Origin: Protonemura montana
Taxonomy: Eukaryota > Arthropoda > Insecta > Plecoptera > Nemouridae
Direction: 5' to 3'
Assembly (NCBI GenBank): GCA_947568835.1
Contig: OX387602.1
Location: 18,651,021 to 18,715,020 of the forward strand
Length of the DNA stretch: 64,000 nucleotides
Below, one piece after another: positions 1 through 9,982 of the stretch. Numbering within the stretch: position 1 is the stretch's first letter; the number at the start of each line of letters is the position of its first letter. A program made the translations under genes and the position numbers. The notes below the pieces were generated by a model. That model searched no databases. It worked only from the letters and a program-made list of their open reading frames with translations, and had not been told where the DNA came from.

Positions 1-75
1 TTGGATCTTTGATTGATTGTAAAGCGACTAAAATTTGTAATAATAATTATAATTGCACAAAAGCTAGGGAAAGCA

Positions 76-660
76 TTAGGGTAGAGGGGCCAGGAGTTCT
101 TTGTTGGTAGTGGAGGTGAGGTATTCCTCGAAACTGTAGAAGGGGTTTTGGATGAGGAAGTTTTTAAGGGAAGTGTCGAAGGAGCTGCGTTTGGTGGAGA
201 TTTTGATGTGGGGTGGGAGGTGATTATAAATTTTGGCACAGGTGTGAGAGGGGCAGTGAGTGAAAAGGGTGGTGCGGTGTGGGACAGTGCGAATTTCCTT
301 TCTTTGTCTGGTTTCGTGTGTGTGGATGGAGGAGTTTAGTGGGAATAAGTGGGGGTGGGATCGGACAAGGGTGCTTGCTATTTGGAAAGGGTGCATGTGA
401 GGGTTAGGATTTGATGGGCGATGAAGTGGGGCTTATAGGTCTTCCGGCGGGATAATCCGACAATGATTCGTATTGCCTGTTTTTGGGCAATGAAGATTCT
501 ATGGGCGGTGGGGGGGGGGGGGGGGGGGGGGTGCCCCAAAAGAGAATGCCGTAGGTGAGATGAGAGTGAAAGTGGACGTGGTATACTAGTTTTAGAGTGT
601 GGAGGTTGACTATTCGCTTAAGGCGGCGTAGGAGGAAGCAGGTGCTTTTAATTTTGGATT
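76..660 (-). mobile_element. LINE reverse transcriptase C-terminal tail, 3' part of a split element
   Basis: On the - strand this region encodes the C-terminal region typical of jockey/I-type non-LTR reverse transcriptases. Residues such as CFLLRRLKRIV and HSHLTYGILFWG are visible, followed by a degraded tail spread over two frames. It fits as the continuation of the RT core at 4541-5415, with gypsy A lying between the two halves. A run of 22 G (510-531) adds a proline stretch and probably marks slippage. No intact ORF remains. The part nearest position 1 is frame-shifted. The assignment to LINE is firm; the clade is inference. Confidence 0.7.
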
Positions 661-3600
661 GAATTTTAAATTTTGAAATTAATTTTGAATTTTGGATTGT
701 GGATTGTTCTAGTATTATAGTACTATTCCATTGAGTCTTCGGTTGTCTCATTAGAACGTAGTCACCTTCTTCCAGCTTGTTGTCTTGGGCATGACGCCTT
801 TGGTCGGCGTATTCTTTTCCTTTCCATTTCTTTTCTAGGTCCCTGTCCCGTATTTCATCATCAACTTCTTGATTCTCTTCGTAAGTTGGTAACTTGTCAC
901 GCAGCTTCATCTTTAATAGGAGTTGTGCTGGACTCTCACCTGTTGTACTATGTGGAGTATTTCTATAACAAATTAAGTATTTGAGCATTTCCTCCTTCCA
1001 GTCTTTTCCTGTCGCCTGAGCAATTTTAAGTCTTTTAAGCAATGACTTGTTCTGGCGTTCAACTTCGCCGTTTGCCTGCGGCCACAATGGAGTGGTGAAG
1101 CGTTGTTCAATTTTGTTCTGAGCGCAGTATTCCTTAAATTCTTCGCTTTGAAATTGAGGCCCGTTATCCGACCTAATGGATAACGGTAATCCAAACCGAG
1201 CAAAGATTGGTTTTAATTTCTCTATGGTTTTCTGTGCTGTTATTTTCTTCATAATTTCCACTTCATAGAATCTGCTGTAATAGTCGACAATGACTAGAAG
1301 CGAATGACCTGATGGCAGTGGTCCCATGAAGTCTATGACTAGGTCCTGCCAACGTCCTGGCGGAAGCACTGTCCGTTTCATGGGTTCCGGGTGATTCGGT
1401 AATCCCACCAGTTGACACCCATGGCATGTCCTGGCGTACCTTTCGCAATCTTTATCAATCCCTGGCCACCATACCTTGCTTCGCAGCAATTGTTTCATTT
1501 TCGTTATCCCAGGGTGTCCTTCATGCGCCAACTCCAACGTATGCTGACGTAGGGTTTTTGGAATCACTAACCTTGTTCCCTTCAGAATAGCTTGACCTGC
1601 TTGGCCAAGTTCAGCAGCAAACGGATGATACGGCTTACTGGCTGGCTGCCATATTCCTGTCTTCAGGCTGTGCGACACCGCTTGAAGCTCTTGGTCTTTC
1701 TCGAAAGCTCCTTCGATGTCTTCTAATTTCAGCGCCACTGGAGTTGTAGACTCGATTAGTATCCGCAAACATCTTTCTCCATTCCTATCAAAAGAATCAT
1801 TAGTATTCTCTACTAACAACCTCGAAAGTGGATCCGCAATGTTTGATTTTCCGGGTCTGTGAATTACTCGATATTTATATGCCTGCAATCTCATCACCCA
1901 TCTTTCAATTCTAGCACATGGTTTTCCTTTCGGTGAAAAGATAGTTTCTACTGGCTTATTGTCAGTGATTAAATCAAACGTTTCCCTTCCATACAGAAAA
2001 TAGTGGAATCGCTCGCAAGCCCAAACAAGCGCTAAAGCCTCTTTTTCATTCTGTGAATAGTTTTTCTCACAATCTGATAGGCTCTTACTTGCGTAGCTGA
2101 TTACCTTGGGACCCCTTGGTCCGTCTTGGATAAGTACAGCTCCGAGTCCTACGGGGCTGGCGTCGGCAATGACTGTTGTCTTTGCCTCTGGATTGTAATA
2201 CCCTAGTGTTCTCTTCTCTGTCAATCTCTTCTTTAGTTCGCTGAACGCCTTATCCTGTTCGGAACCCCACTCGAACGGAACTTCTTTCTTCAACAGTCTC
2301 CGCAGTGGCTCCGTTACCGTTGACAAATTCGGAATGAAACGTCCCACGAAGTTCACTAAACCGAGGAAGCTGCTTATTTCCGCCGGAGTCCTTGGTTCCC
2401 GGAAGTTCTTGACCGCCTCAACCTTGTTGTCGGTCACCGTAACTCCATCGCTTGTCAAACGATGACCTATGAAATCTACGGCTTCTACTCCGAACAGACA
2501 TTTCTTCTTGTTGAGCGTCATACCTTTCTCTTCTAGTGTCTTCAAAACCTTCTGCAGTCTTTTGTCGTGTTCTTCCTTCGATCTCCCATGTATCAGGACA
2601 TCATCCATGTAAACATGGGTTCCTTCGCACCCATGAAGTACCTGCTCCATTGTTCGTTGGAACATCTCAGGCGCGCAGTTCACTCCGAACACGAGACGTT
2701 TATATCTATACAACCCACGGTGTGTAAGGAATGTTGTTATCTCTCTAGACTCTGGGCTCAGTTCTATTTGGTGAAACGCACTGTTGAAGTCTAGTTTGCT
2801 GAAGATTTTGCTATCCCTCAAGTCTGGGATAATTTCTTCGAAGCAAGGTATGTGGTGCTTCTCTCGTTCTATTGATTCGTTTGCACGGCGCATGTCAATA
2901 CAGATTCGAATGTCTCCATTTTCTTTCGGACACACAACCAGTTGTGATGCCCACCGTGAAGAACCATCCAGTTTCTCGATTATGTCTAGCTCTTCAAGTG
3001 TATCTAGTTTCTTTTCAAGTTTCCTCTGTAGGGGTACTGGTATTCTCCGCAAAGGCTGGTATACTGGTGTAACCCCTTCTTTGATTGGAAGCTTCATCTG
3101 AAAGTTCTTCAGTTTCCCGATGATTTCATTTTCTTTAACTTGCCTCACTTGCAATCCAATCGTTAATACCCCTAGCTGAACAGATGTTTCTTTACCTAGA
3201 AGTGCTGATCCCTTTCCTTTGATTACGTAGAAAACAGCAGTTTCTTTCCGATCAGGTGTCACTTCCACTTCGGTCTCGAATTTCCCTAGCACAGGCAGCG
3301 GTTCTTTTACTCCGTAAGGGTAGAGTAATTTGTTCGTCGATGACGTAGTACACACGATCTTATGTTTCTTCAGATGCTTCCATGTCTCTTCATCAATCAC
3401 GTTGCATGTTGCTCCAGAATCAACCATGACTTTTAAATGTACGCCACCTAGCTTGACATCTATGCTTTCTTGCTGTTTATTTGTACCAATTCCAAACGTG
3501 TACTCTTCCTCTGTGTCGCTCGAATCAGCAATCTGCCTAATTTTCTTCTTGCTGTTGTCTTCCTTCTTCTTATCAAACTTCTTCTTGTGCTTGACGTTTG

Positions 3601-4312
3601 TTCGACAACATGCTTGGAAATGTCCCTTCTTTCGACACAATGTACATTCTTCGTTTTTCGCTGGACAGTTCGGACTGTTCTTAAAATGTCCCTTATAACC
3701 ACACGCGTAGCACTTCACCTTCTGTAGGTTATCTGAGCTTTTTGAAAACACTTTATTTATAGTCTCCTTTGCTACCAACCCTTGTTCCTTGGCATTTGCA
3801 TCTTCCCATGATTTTGCTGTATTTAACACTGATAGCAAAGTCATGTCCGGTCCTATTTCTATCAATTTTCGCTTCAATTCTCGCGAAAACACTTTATCTA
3901 GGATCTGGTCTCTCACATTTTCGTCAAGTAGGTCACCAAACCCACACTGAGTCGCTTGTCTTCTGAGTCTTGCTTCGTACTTTTCTATGGATTCTTCCTG
4001 TTCCTGGCATAGTCCCCTGAACTTGATCCTTTCATAAGGTACGTTTGTCCTCGGTGTGAATTTAGCTGTCAGTTCTCTTACCGTCTGATCATAGACGTTT
4101 TCACCCTCGACGACTGTAGGTTTTAACGAGTGATATGCATCCTGGACTGCCATGCCTGCTTTGTGAAGAAGCGTTGCTTGTTTCCTCACCGGTTCGTTGA
4201 GGTTCATGCTTATGGCATAATAGTTAAAGGCTCTCGGCCATCTTGCCCAACGCTGGCCTACCGTTGTGAAGTCTCCTTCACAGTCGAATTTTCCAATCGA
4301 ATCGTCCGCCAT
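404..4312 (-). CDS. Gypsy A gag-pol polyprotein with LINE-derived C-terminal tail
   Basis: One uninterrupted frame carries gag, protease, RT, RNase H and integrase of a Ty3/gypsy retrotransposon. The frame is open upstream to 4387, but that part overlaps the primer binding site. The first good Met is at 4312 (MADDSIGKF), so I start there. Domains, numbered from 4387: gag about 30-220; CCHC knuckles (CYACGYKGHF, CTLCRKKGHF) about 225-262; protease VDSGAT near 321; RT with YMDD near 592; RNase H with ADAS and TDNKP; integrase HHCC (HEGHPG, CHGC), then catalytic D near 1017, SDNG near 1073 and E in NGEVERQ near 1108. No frameshift or missing catalytic residue is seen. After about position 735 the gypsy C-terminus ends and the frame runs by chance into the LINE RT tail. 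The enzymatic core looks recently active, but the 3' LTR is missing. Confidence 0.9.
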   Translation of the reverse strand: MADDSIGKFDCEGDFTTVGQRWARWPRAFNYYAISMNLNEPVRKQATLLHKAGMAVQDAYHSLKPTVVEGENVYDQTVRELTAKFTPRTNVPYERIKFRGLCQEQEESIEKYEARLRRQATQCGFGDLLDENVRDQILDKVFSRELKRKLIEIGPDMTLLSVLNTAKSWEDANAKEQGLVAKETINKVFSKSSDNLQKVKCYACGYKGHFKNSPNCPAKNEECTLCRKKGHFQACCRTNVKHKKKFDKKKEDNSKKKIRQIADSSDTEEEYTFGIGTNKQQESIDVKLGGVHLKVMVDSGATCNVIDEETWKHLKKHKIVCTTSSTNKLLYPYGVKEPLPVLGKFETEVEVTPDRKETAVFYVIKGKGSALLGKETSVQLGVLTIGLQVRQVKENEIIGKLKNFQMKLPIKEGVTPVYQPLRRIPVPLQRKLEKKLDTLEELDIIEKLDGSSRWASQLVVCPKENGDIRICIDMRRANESIEREKHHIPCFEEIIPDLRDSKIFSKLDFNSAFHQIELSPESREITTFLTHRGLYRYKRLVFGVNCAPEMFQRTMEQVLHGCEGTHVYMDDVLIHGRSKEEHDKRLQKVLKTLEEKGMTLNKKKCLFGVEAVDFIGHRLTSDGVTVTDNKVEAVKNFREPRTPAEISSFLGLVNFVGRFIPNLSTVTEPLRRLLKKEVPFEWGSEQDKAFSELKKRLTEKRTLGYYNPEAKTTVIADASPVGLGAVLIQDGPRGPKVISYASKSLSDCEKNYSQNEKEALALVWACERFHYFLYGRETFDLITDNKPVETIFSPKGKPCARIERWVMRLQAYKYRVIHRPGKSNIADPLSRLLVENTNDSFDRNGERCLRILIESTTPVALKLEDIEGAFEKDQELQAVSHSLKTGIWQPASKPYHPFAAELGQAGQAILKGTRLVIPKTLRQHTLELAHEGHPGITKMKQLLRSKVWWPGIDKDCERYARTCHGCQLVGLPNHPEPMKRTVLPPGRWQDLVIDFMGPLPSGHSLLVIVDYYSRFYEVEIMKKITAQKTIEKLKPIFARFGLPLSIRSDNGPQFQSEEFKEYCAQNKIEQRFTTPLWPQANGEVERQNKSLLKRLKIAQATGKDWKEEMLKYLICYRNTPHSTTGESPAQLLLKMKLRDKLPTYEENQEVDDEIRDRDLEKKWKGKEYADQRRHAQDNKLEEGDYVLMRQPKTQWNSTIILEQSTIQNSKLISKFKIQSKIKSTCFLLRRLKRIVNLHTLKLVYHVHFHSHLTYGILFWGTPPPPPPPPPIESSLPKNRQYESLSDYPAGRPISPTSSPIKS
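510..531. repeat. Homopolymer run of 22 G
   Basis: An uninterrupted G run inside the LINE tail. It reads as polyproline on the - strand. Its length is prone to sequencing and replication error, so the reading frame across it should not be trusted. Confidence 0.95.
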
Positions 4313-4374
4313 GATTAAACAATGGATTTCGATGAATCTTTTCCAACCGATAGTTCTTATTTCACGCAATCCGT

Positions 4375-4387
4375 TCCTCGTCGCCAA
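4375..4387 (-). promoter_or_regulatory. Gypsy A primer binding site
   Basis: Immediately inside the 5' LTR, the - strand reads TTGGCGACGAGGA. It begins with TGG, the complement of a tRNA CCA end. The same sequence lies at the matching place in gypsy B (28879-28891), so the two elements probably use the same tRNA primer. I do not name the tRNA. Confidence 0.75.
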
Positions 4388-4540
4388 TGTAGTATTCTAA
4401 CTTCCAACTTGTGGATGTCTCCCGAATAATAATAGCCCGTTTCACTCTTAACATTCGTCCATGCTTTATTCACACCCTCCTCCCGGAACCCACCGAGCCG
4501 GAACTACAAAGTCGGAGTCAATATAGCGACTATCGCTACA
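4388..4540 (-). repeat. Gypsy A 5' LTR (153 bp)
   Basis: The segment starts TGTAG and ends CTACA on the + strand, the TG...CA border expected of an LTR. It directly abuts the primer binding site on one side and LINE sequence on the other. A second copy is expected near 661-740 but is not found, so the element is solo at its 5' end. Confidence 0.7.
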
Positions 4541-5415
4541 GGGATTACCAACCCAGTCCAGGTTGGGTGTTATGTGTAGGCCGAGGAATTTTGTTGATTG
4601 AGCCGTTGGGATTACTTGTCCATTGACTCTGATTAGTGGGGAAGAGTCAGGAGGGTTGGTTTTGGTTTGGAAGTAGATGAGTGTGGTTTTGACTGGTTGA
4701 AGTGCTAGTCGGTTATTAAGGCAGTAGGTTGATATAGTCGAGGTTTGGGAGTTTGCGGTTAGGGCAAGGGTGCGTCAGAAGGTGGTTTGTGTCATCGGCA
4801 AATTGGAAGAGAGTGCCTTGGATTATAAGTTGCGGTAAGTCGTTAACGTAGAGGAGGAAGAGTAATGGCGAAAGGACCGAGCCTTGGGGAACGCCTTGTT
4901 TGATGTCGAGGGGGGTGGAGATGGAGGGAGGCTGGTCGGGTGAGAGGGAGTTGATGCGGACCACTTGGGAGCGGTTGGAGAGGAATGAGGCGATCCACTT
5001 ATTGGCAGTGCCTCGGATTCCTTGGGAGTGTAGTTTGTGTAGGAGGAGGTTGTGGTCTATAGTATCAAAAGCCTTGCTTAAGTCGTAGAAAATACCGATG
5101 ACGTGGTCTCCTCTGTCTAGGACTGTGTAGAGGGTGGAGAGGAAATGGAAAATGACGGTGATTGTGGATTTTTTTTTTGGAAGCCATGTTGGCAGTCGGT
5201 GAGGATGTTGTGGGATTCAAGGAAAGATGATAGGCGGTAGAGCATAATTTTCTCGATGAGTTTGGAGATGGAGGAAAGTAGGGAGATTGGTCTGTAGTTG
5301 CCGATATCGGATTTATTCCCTTTTTTATGGATGGGGATGACTAAGGCTTCTTTGAGTTTTGAGGGGAAGGTGCCAGAGGTTAGGGAGCTATTTGTGATCA
5401 GGGTTAGAGGCTCAG
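4541..5415 (-). mobile_element. LINE reverse transcriptase core fragment, split by gypsy A
   Basis: The - strand encodes RT blocks of a jockey/I-like LINE: NYRPISLLSSISK, KQGVPQGSVLSPLLF and the catalytic FADDTN. The frame is broken near the 8-T run at about 5169-5176 and by several stops. The polypeptide breaks off at the gypsy A LTR at 4540 and resumes at about 660. It is the remains of one element into which gypsy A inserted. Its 5' side (endonuclease) is missing and its junction with the Tigger element at about 5416-5431 is abrupt. Confidence 0.8.
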
Positions 5416-5430
5416 CTAGTCACCCTAAGT

Positions 5431-5462
5431 GCCGTCACTCATCCAGATGGATGAGTGACGGC
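5431..5462. repeat. Perfect palindrome, 14-bp arms, at the Tigger breakpoint
   Basis: Arms 5431-5444 and 5449-5462 are exact reverse complements around AGAT. The inner arm belongs to the transposase coding sequence (codons AVTHPSG) and the outer arm is its fold-back copy. The transposase frame is cut exactly here. Confidence 0.95.
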
Positions 5463-6239
5463 CCATGCCCCAGGGGGAGCTCCATCCATAAGCTCGGCTT
5501 TCATTCTCTTCCTTGGAAAGATGAGCATCGGATGCATGTACCCACCAGCAGCGTTAAAACATATCTCTGCGGTTACGGTTTGTCCCCTTTCAGCAGGCGT
5601 CAGTATACCAACTTGCCTCCGTCCTTTCTCCGCTAGTACCTTTGGATGGCATTTGGCAACGGACGATATTCCAGTCTCGTCAACATTGTTGATTCGATCT
5701 GGTGTTAAAGCGTGTTTGTCAACAACCGATGAAACGAGCGCAAAAAACTTCCCAACTGACATCGGATTAAAACCCATCGCTCGGGCAGCGGAGGTTGGCT
5801 CAGGAGCACGTATTGAGAGGTCGGGATGTCGCTTCATGAATCCTTTCTGCCATTCGATGCCAGCTTCTTCAATATCAGAATTAAAGTTGTGATCGAGTTC
5901 GTTCTTGACTGCCAACTGGTACGCAAGCTTACGTAGGTCGGTTGTTGTTAAACCAAACAGCCTTGCCTCCATGCATTTAATATACATTACAAGTTCCTCT
6001 TCCTGCTCAGCAGACAACACAGGCTTAAACGCTCCCAATACCTTTTTGGATGCCTTTTTCAGATCAAGGTCCACTTTAAACTTGCATACTCGGCGTTCCA
6101 ACGTTGTCTGTGGAACTTTTAACTGCCTTGCTGCGCTGTAGGACCCAACTACACCACTTGCAACTGTACTTATGGCATTTGCCATGTCGTTCTCATCCCA
6201 GCTCTGCCTGTTCGACGTCCGCTTGTAGGTTCGAACCAT
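5439..6239 (-). pseudogene. Pogo/Tigger-like transposase, 3' truncated
   Basis: The first 266 residues of a pogo/Tigger (Tc1-mariner superfamily, CENP-B-like) transposase. An N-terminal psq-type helix-turn-helix (residues about 10-55, SYSAARQLKVPQTTLERRV) is followed by a CENP-B-type HTH (about 80-150, WQKGFMKRHPDLSIR) and the start of the DDE domain with its first aspartate in NVDETGIS (about 190). The start is Met at 6239. The DDE domain is lost after SG at the palindrome 5431-5462, so the second and third catalytic acids are absent and the protein cannot be an active transposase. Family assignment rests on domain order and motifs. Confidence 0.85.
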
Positions 6240-6719
6240 CTTTGAAATGAGTATTTAGTCTGCAAAATAGATGTGTCAAAATGTAGGGTTATGTTACAGT
6301 TTGAACCCCATTATGCCCCCACCGTTATGCCCCAAGAGCTCTAAAAATTATAAATAACTAATACATGTAATACATAATCAATATAAACACAATTACTTAG
6401 TCAATTATTTGAATAATAGAATATGGAAATGACCTACCTTCAAATTTTCAGTAGAAAATGCATATGAGGAATACAATGGCAATTTTAGAAAGCACAGAAA
6501 TTAGATCAGCTGTGGTCAAAAGTAACTAAGTCGATTTTAAGACACATTTATTGCAAAATGAACTTCTTTGAAGTTACCGACTGAGCAACGAGACATTTAG
6601 AACTATTTATGATGATCCATGCTAGGTGGCAGCACATAATTCGCGAGTAATTCGAAATTTCCCGTTATGCCCCCTCCCCATTATGCCCCCCTCTCCCCTA
6701 GTTATTAAATTGCAAACAT

Positions 6720-9597
6720 GGGATGTGTTGATGTCTTCAATATAGGTAATATTATTTAATCGTGTCAACCCTACGTTCAAGTAATTTACCTCGTCTGAAA
6801 TATCGGAGGAACATCGAACACTGCAAGTTGATTGACATTCGGATTCATCCTCATCGTCTAGAGTAAACAATGACGGTATCGGATCTTGTTGAAGCAATAA
6901 CGAGGGGGTTGATTTCACGTGCGATTTTTTTATCGTGTCCCAGTTTCGGGCTAGCATGGTGTACTCGTTCTTGAGAATGATCGGGTCCATCCCTTTCAAC
7001 CATAAGCACACATTGTGAAATACCTCGTCGGGTATAGTCAAATTTCCTTGAATTATAAATTACTTTATAAGCCATCAAAATTTTGTTAACGAAAGTTCAA
7101 CAATGAAAATATATTATAATAATGCAATACCTCTGTTGAATGCGGTTATTCTCTCCTCCGACAGTATAGACAAATCTTTCAAGACATTCCTCGATTGTTC
7201 AAAACGTCTTGAAATCGACTGTTCGGCTGTGGCAGTGATTTCGTAGAAAGATTTTCGAAATCGGTCTATGGCTGCTTCGGGATTCTCGTCCCTCGCAGTC
7301 TCGCCAGGCATAATTTTCTTCCTCGCCACTCTAGTGTCCGGCAGACGAGTTTCGTCGAGTTCGTGTTTTGCAGCAAAACCCTCTGCCATTTGAATAATTT
7401 TGCTAAATTGTTCATCGGACGGGTTGCGAGAGGACAGCGCTGTTAGCTGATTCTTCGCCCCATCAACTAACTGCAGTGCACGAAGGAAGTCCAACTGTTA
7501 AGATTGCAAGTATACTGATAAAGGGGTAGTTATCTCAAAAATTCGTTTCATAACGAAAAGAGTAAGTATGAACTTAAACTGAGTGATGCACTGAAGAAAT
7601 ATGCCAGCCATTTTGCTTGTTTTCCTATCCGAGTCGGTTTTCAGTTCTGCTAAAGCTGACTTGAGTGCGTAAAATGTGTCTTCAATGGCATCGATGGCCC
7701 TAAAGTGTGAAGTCCATCTTGTGGTAGATAGGTACTTCAATCTTCGGTCTCGTTTTCCGGAACCATGATTAAGTCTCTTTTGACATTGAACATATACTTC
7801 TTTCCGTTTCCGAGCGCTCATGAAATCCACCACAGATTGCACCTTACCAAAAAAATCCTTCGACTCGGCGCAAGAGTCGCAAGTGTCTACCACCACGAGA
7901 TTTAATACGTGGGCAAAGCACCAGACGTAAATAGCACTGCTATTTTCTTTCTGAATGTACGTCCGTAATCCAGAATACTCGCCCTGCATATTTGCAGCAC
8001 CATCGTACGATTGAGCAATAAGTTTAGTTTTCCATTGAAGGGCGTGCTCGTTGCAAATTTTGGAAAACAATTCAAACATTCCAAGCCCAGTAGCATCTTT
8101 TGTTACATCCAGAGCAACAAGCCGTTCGTATATTTTAATTGTGCGGTCCGATTCGGATTTGCAATACCGAATAACGAAAGCGAATTGATCTAGAGTAGAC
8201 ACGTCCGTTGTTGTGTCGATTATAACGGAAAACACCCCAGCTGCTCTTATTTCCTGGAGGATTTTCTCTTGCACGATTGTGGCAAGAACATTTAGCATGG
8301 TGTTTTGGCTTTTGTTCGACATAAATGTCACCCGGTTGCGAGTATTTTCCTCCAATCGAGCCAAATAGCTCGATAAAATAGGGTGATGTTTGCTCATCAA
8401 GTGCACAAGGCCTAAAAACAATCCTCGATTGAGTACGTTATTCGCTTTCTCGTCGTGCCCCCTAAATGGTAGGCAGTGTCTTGCAAGAAATAGGGTTATT
8501 TGCAAAAGAGTTTTCACGACTTCTCGATTTTCAGAAATTAATGAGTTATGGCCTGTAACTATTTCGATGTCTATTCTTTGATGAGCGAGGTACATACCAC
8601 GGTTCAATTCAGAATGGACATGCTCAGGAGTCATTTCATGGATTAAAATCTTGCGATTTAAATGCTTCCAGTCATTAAAACCGCGGGTGACTAGCACATC
8701 TTGTTTGGCGTCCGGCATTCCATGGAGCATGCACACAATGCAATACACTCGATCTTCGAAAGGAGAATATGACAGCCATTCCCGTCTACGTCGAGTGCAA
8801 TCAGGAGGCGGCATTTTCATTTGGAAATATTCCTCACTGAATGATCTTAATTTCGTTTTTGGAAAAATACCGTCCGGTAATTCAGCTGCGGTTGGTTGAC
8901 AGGGTCCCAAACCTGCAGCGTGTTTTAATATGCCACTTGATATTGTTACTTTAGCAAATTGTGCCGGATCATTTGGCCATAAATAGGTAATATCTGGCAG
9001 CAAATCGTCATGTTCAATGCGGGTTTCACGTAAGGCTGGACCATCTACTGGCTCGGCAGCCACTGTGCCCACAATTGCAGTTATAGGTAACGACATTTCA
9101 ATTGTTTCACATTCATTCGCAGACGCAAATCCAGTGTTTTCATCTACCGGCTCTAATGCTGTGTTGGTGTCAATTTGCTTGCTTGAGCTTGATGGCTCAT
9201 TTGTGACTGCAAAAAGCAGAAACAATTATTGTAGATTGCAATAAGGTGTGCACTATTACGCCAAAAGGCAGTGGACCAAACACTCAAGGAATAATCAGCC
9301 CTAACAGAAAAAATCGGGCTCACAAGCGCCTGCTTGTGATAAGGGTGTGATAATAATCTCTCCTTAGCGGACCCCGATTTCCGGTGATTGGCCATACAAC
9401 ATTTTGACTGCCGTGAAATCTTTGTATCTGTGACTGTAGCCAATAGAAGTCATTACATAAATTTTACGAAAATGACAAGAAATAATCTCAACGCGTTTTT
9501 ACTCACGAATTTCGTTCACTGATTCGAAGCTCGCCTCGGCCTGTGGTGTTGACGTTGATGGCACTTGCACACACCGCTTTTTAAAGAAAGATTGCAT
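6720..9597 (-). pseudogene. ZMYM/TTF-type hAT transposase, interrupted gene
   Basis: A hAT transposase of the zinc-finger-MYM/DUF4371-like group, found also as host genes. Exon 1 is 9597-9507 (MQSFFKKRC...) with a GTGAGT donor. Exon 2 starts at 9206 after TTTTTGCAG and runs to 7131; it holds a TTF-like block (YFQMKMPPPDC, W..Y, CIVCMLHG), then the RNase H-like fold with IIDTTTDVS, AQSYDGAANM, CFAHVLNLVVVD and TRWTSH. Exon 3 starts at 7046. One in-frame TAA at 7498-7500 splits exon 2. The C-terminal hAT dimerisation motif is missing; the frame stops near the Tigger boundary at about 6700. The gene is probably dead. Its upstream region and terminal repeat are displaced to 29049-29835 by gypsy B. 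Confidence 0.8.
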
Positions 9598-9666
9598 TGT
9601 CTTCGCTTGGCCAGCGGCTTTTAACACCTTGCAATTCAAACGGTGTCGATTCCAATTGGAAATATG

Positions 9667-9671
9667 CAGTC
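9667..9671. repeat. Gypsy B target-site duplication, left copy (CAGTC)
   Basis: CAGTC lies directly outside the TGTTG start of the left LTR. The same five bases follow the right LTR at 29044-29048. Five bases is usual for Ty3/gypsy integration. Confidence 0.85.
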
Positions 9672-9730
9672 TGTTGTGTTGTGGGGTTTGATGTTTATCG
9701 ATTCAGTCGTCAGGTTTTCGAGAGTTACAA
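9672..9730 (-). repeat. Gypsy B 3' LTR, first part
   Basis: 59 bp nearly identical to 28892-28950. It is interrupted after GTTACAA by the CCCCAGCAAC end of the CACTA-like element, and continues at 16567. Confidence 0.9.
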
Positions 9731-9742
9731 CCCCAGCAACAA
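9731..9742 (+). repeat. CACTA-like element left terminal inverted repeat
   Basis: CCCCAGCAACAA, an exact 12-bp match to the reverse complement of 16553-16564. Confidence 0.9.
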
Positions 9743-9893
9743 CACGCTGTCTATTATGTACTGGGCCAGCAATATTTTACCGCCAGAGCTAGTGTTGGCC
9801 CAACGCCGGCTGTGAGCGCTTTACCGGCAAAGGGATGCACCCGCGGCCGACAGTAGCATTTACTGCGGTTTTGTTGTAATGGCAAAGCACTTG

Positions 9894-9982
9894 GCCGACA
9901 CTGGTCCAACGACTCCTCGTTGACTCTGCGCCATCATGTTGCCGACACTGGCCCGCCATCCCTGTGGCGGCACTGGCCCAAC
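9894..9982 (+). repeat. Subterminal repeats of the CACTA-like element, left
   Basis: Three 17-bp copies of GCCGACACTGGCCCAAC with one to three changes, at 9894-9910, 9941-9957 and 9966-9982. Looser copies lie at about 9759-9815. Related CTGGCCC motifs in both orientations lie near the other end at about 16349-16440. In CACTA elements such repeats are transposase or accessory-protein binding sites; that role is inferred here. Confidence 0.65.

Larger units (their letters stand above)
5431..6700 (-). mobile_element. Tigger-like DNA transposon remnant
   Basis: It holds the truncated transposase and its 5' non-coding region. Related TTATGCCCC-containing blocks occur at about 6309-6336 and 6663-6698. 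The right one ends at CCCCTA next to the hAT gene and may be the outer inverted repeat with a TA target. No matching left end exists because of truncation. The limits are inference. Confidence 0.5.

Noticed and set aside
3330..3698. Hydrophobic + strand ORF opposite gypsy A
   Set aside because: Antisense shadow of the gag/protease frame, no independent support.
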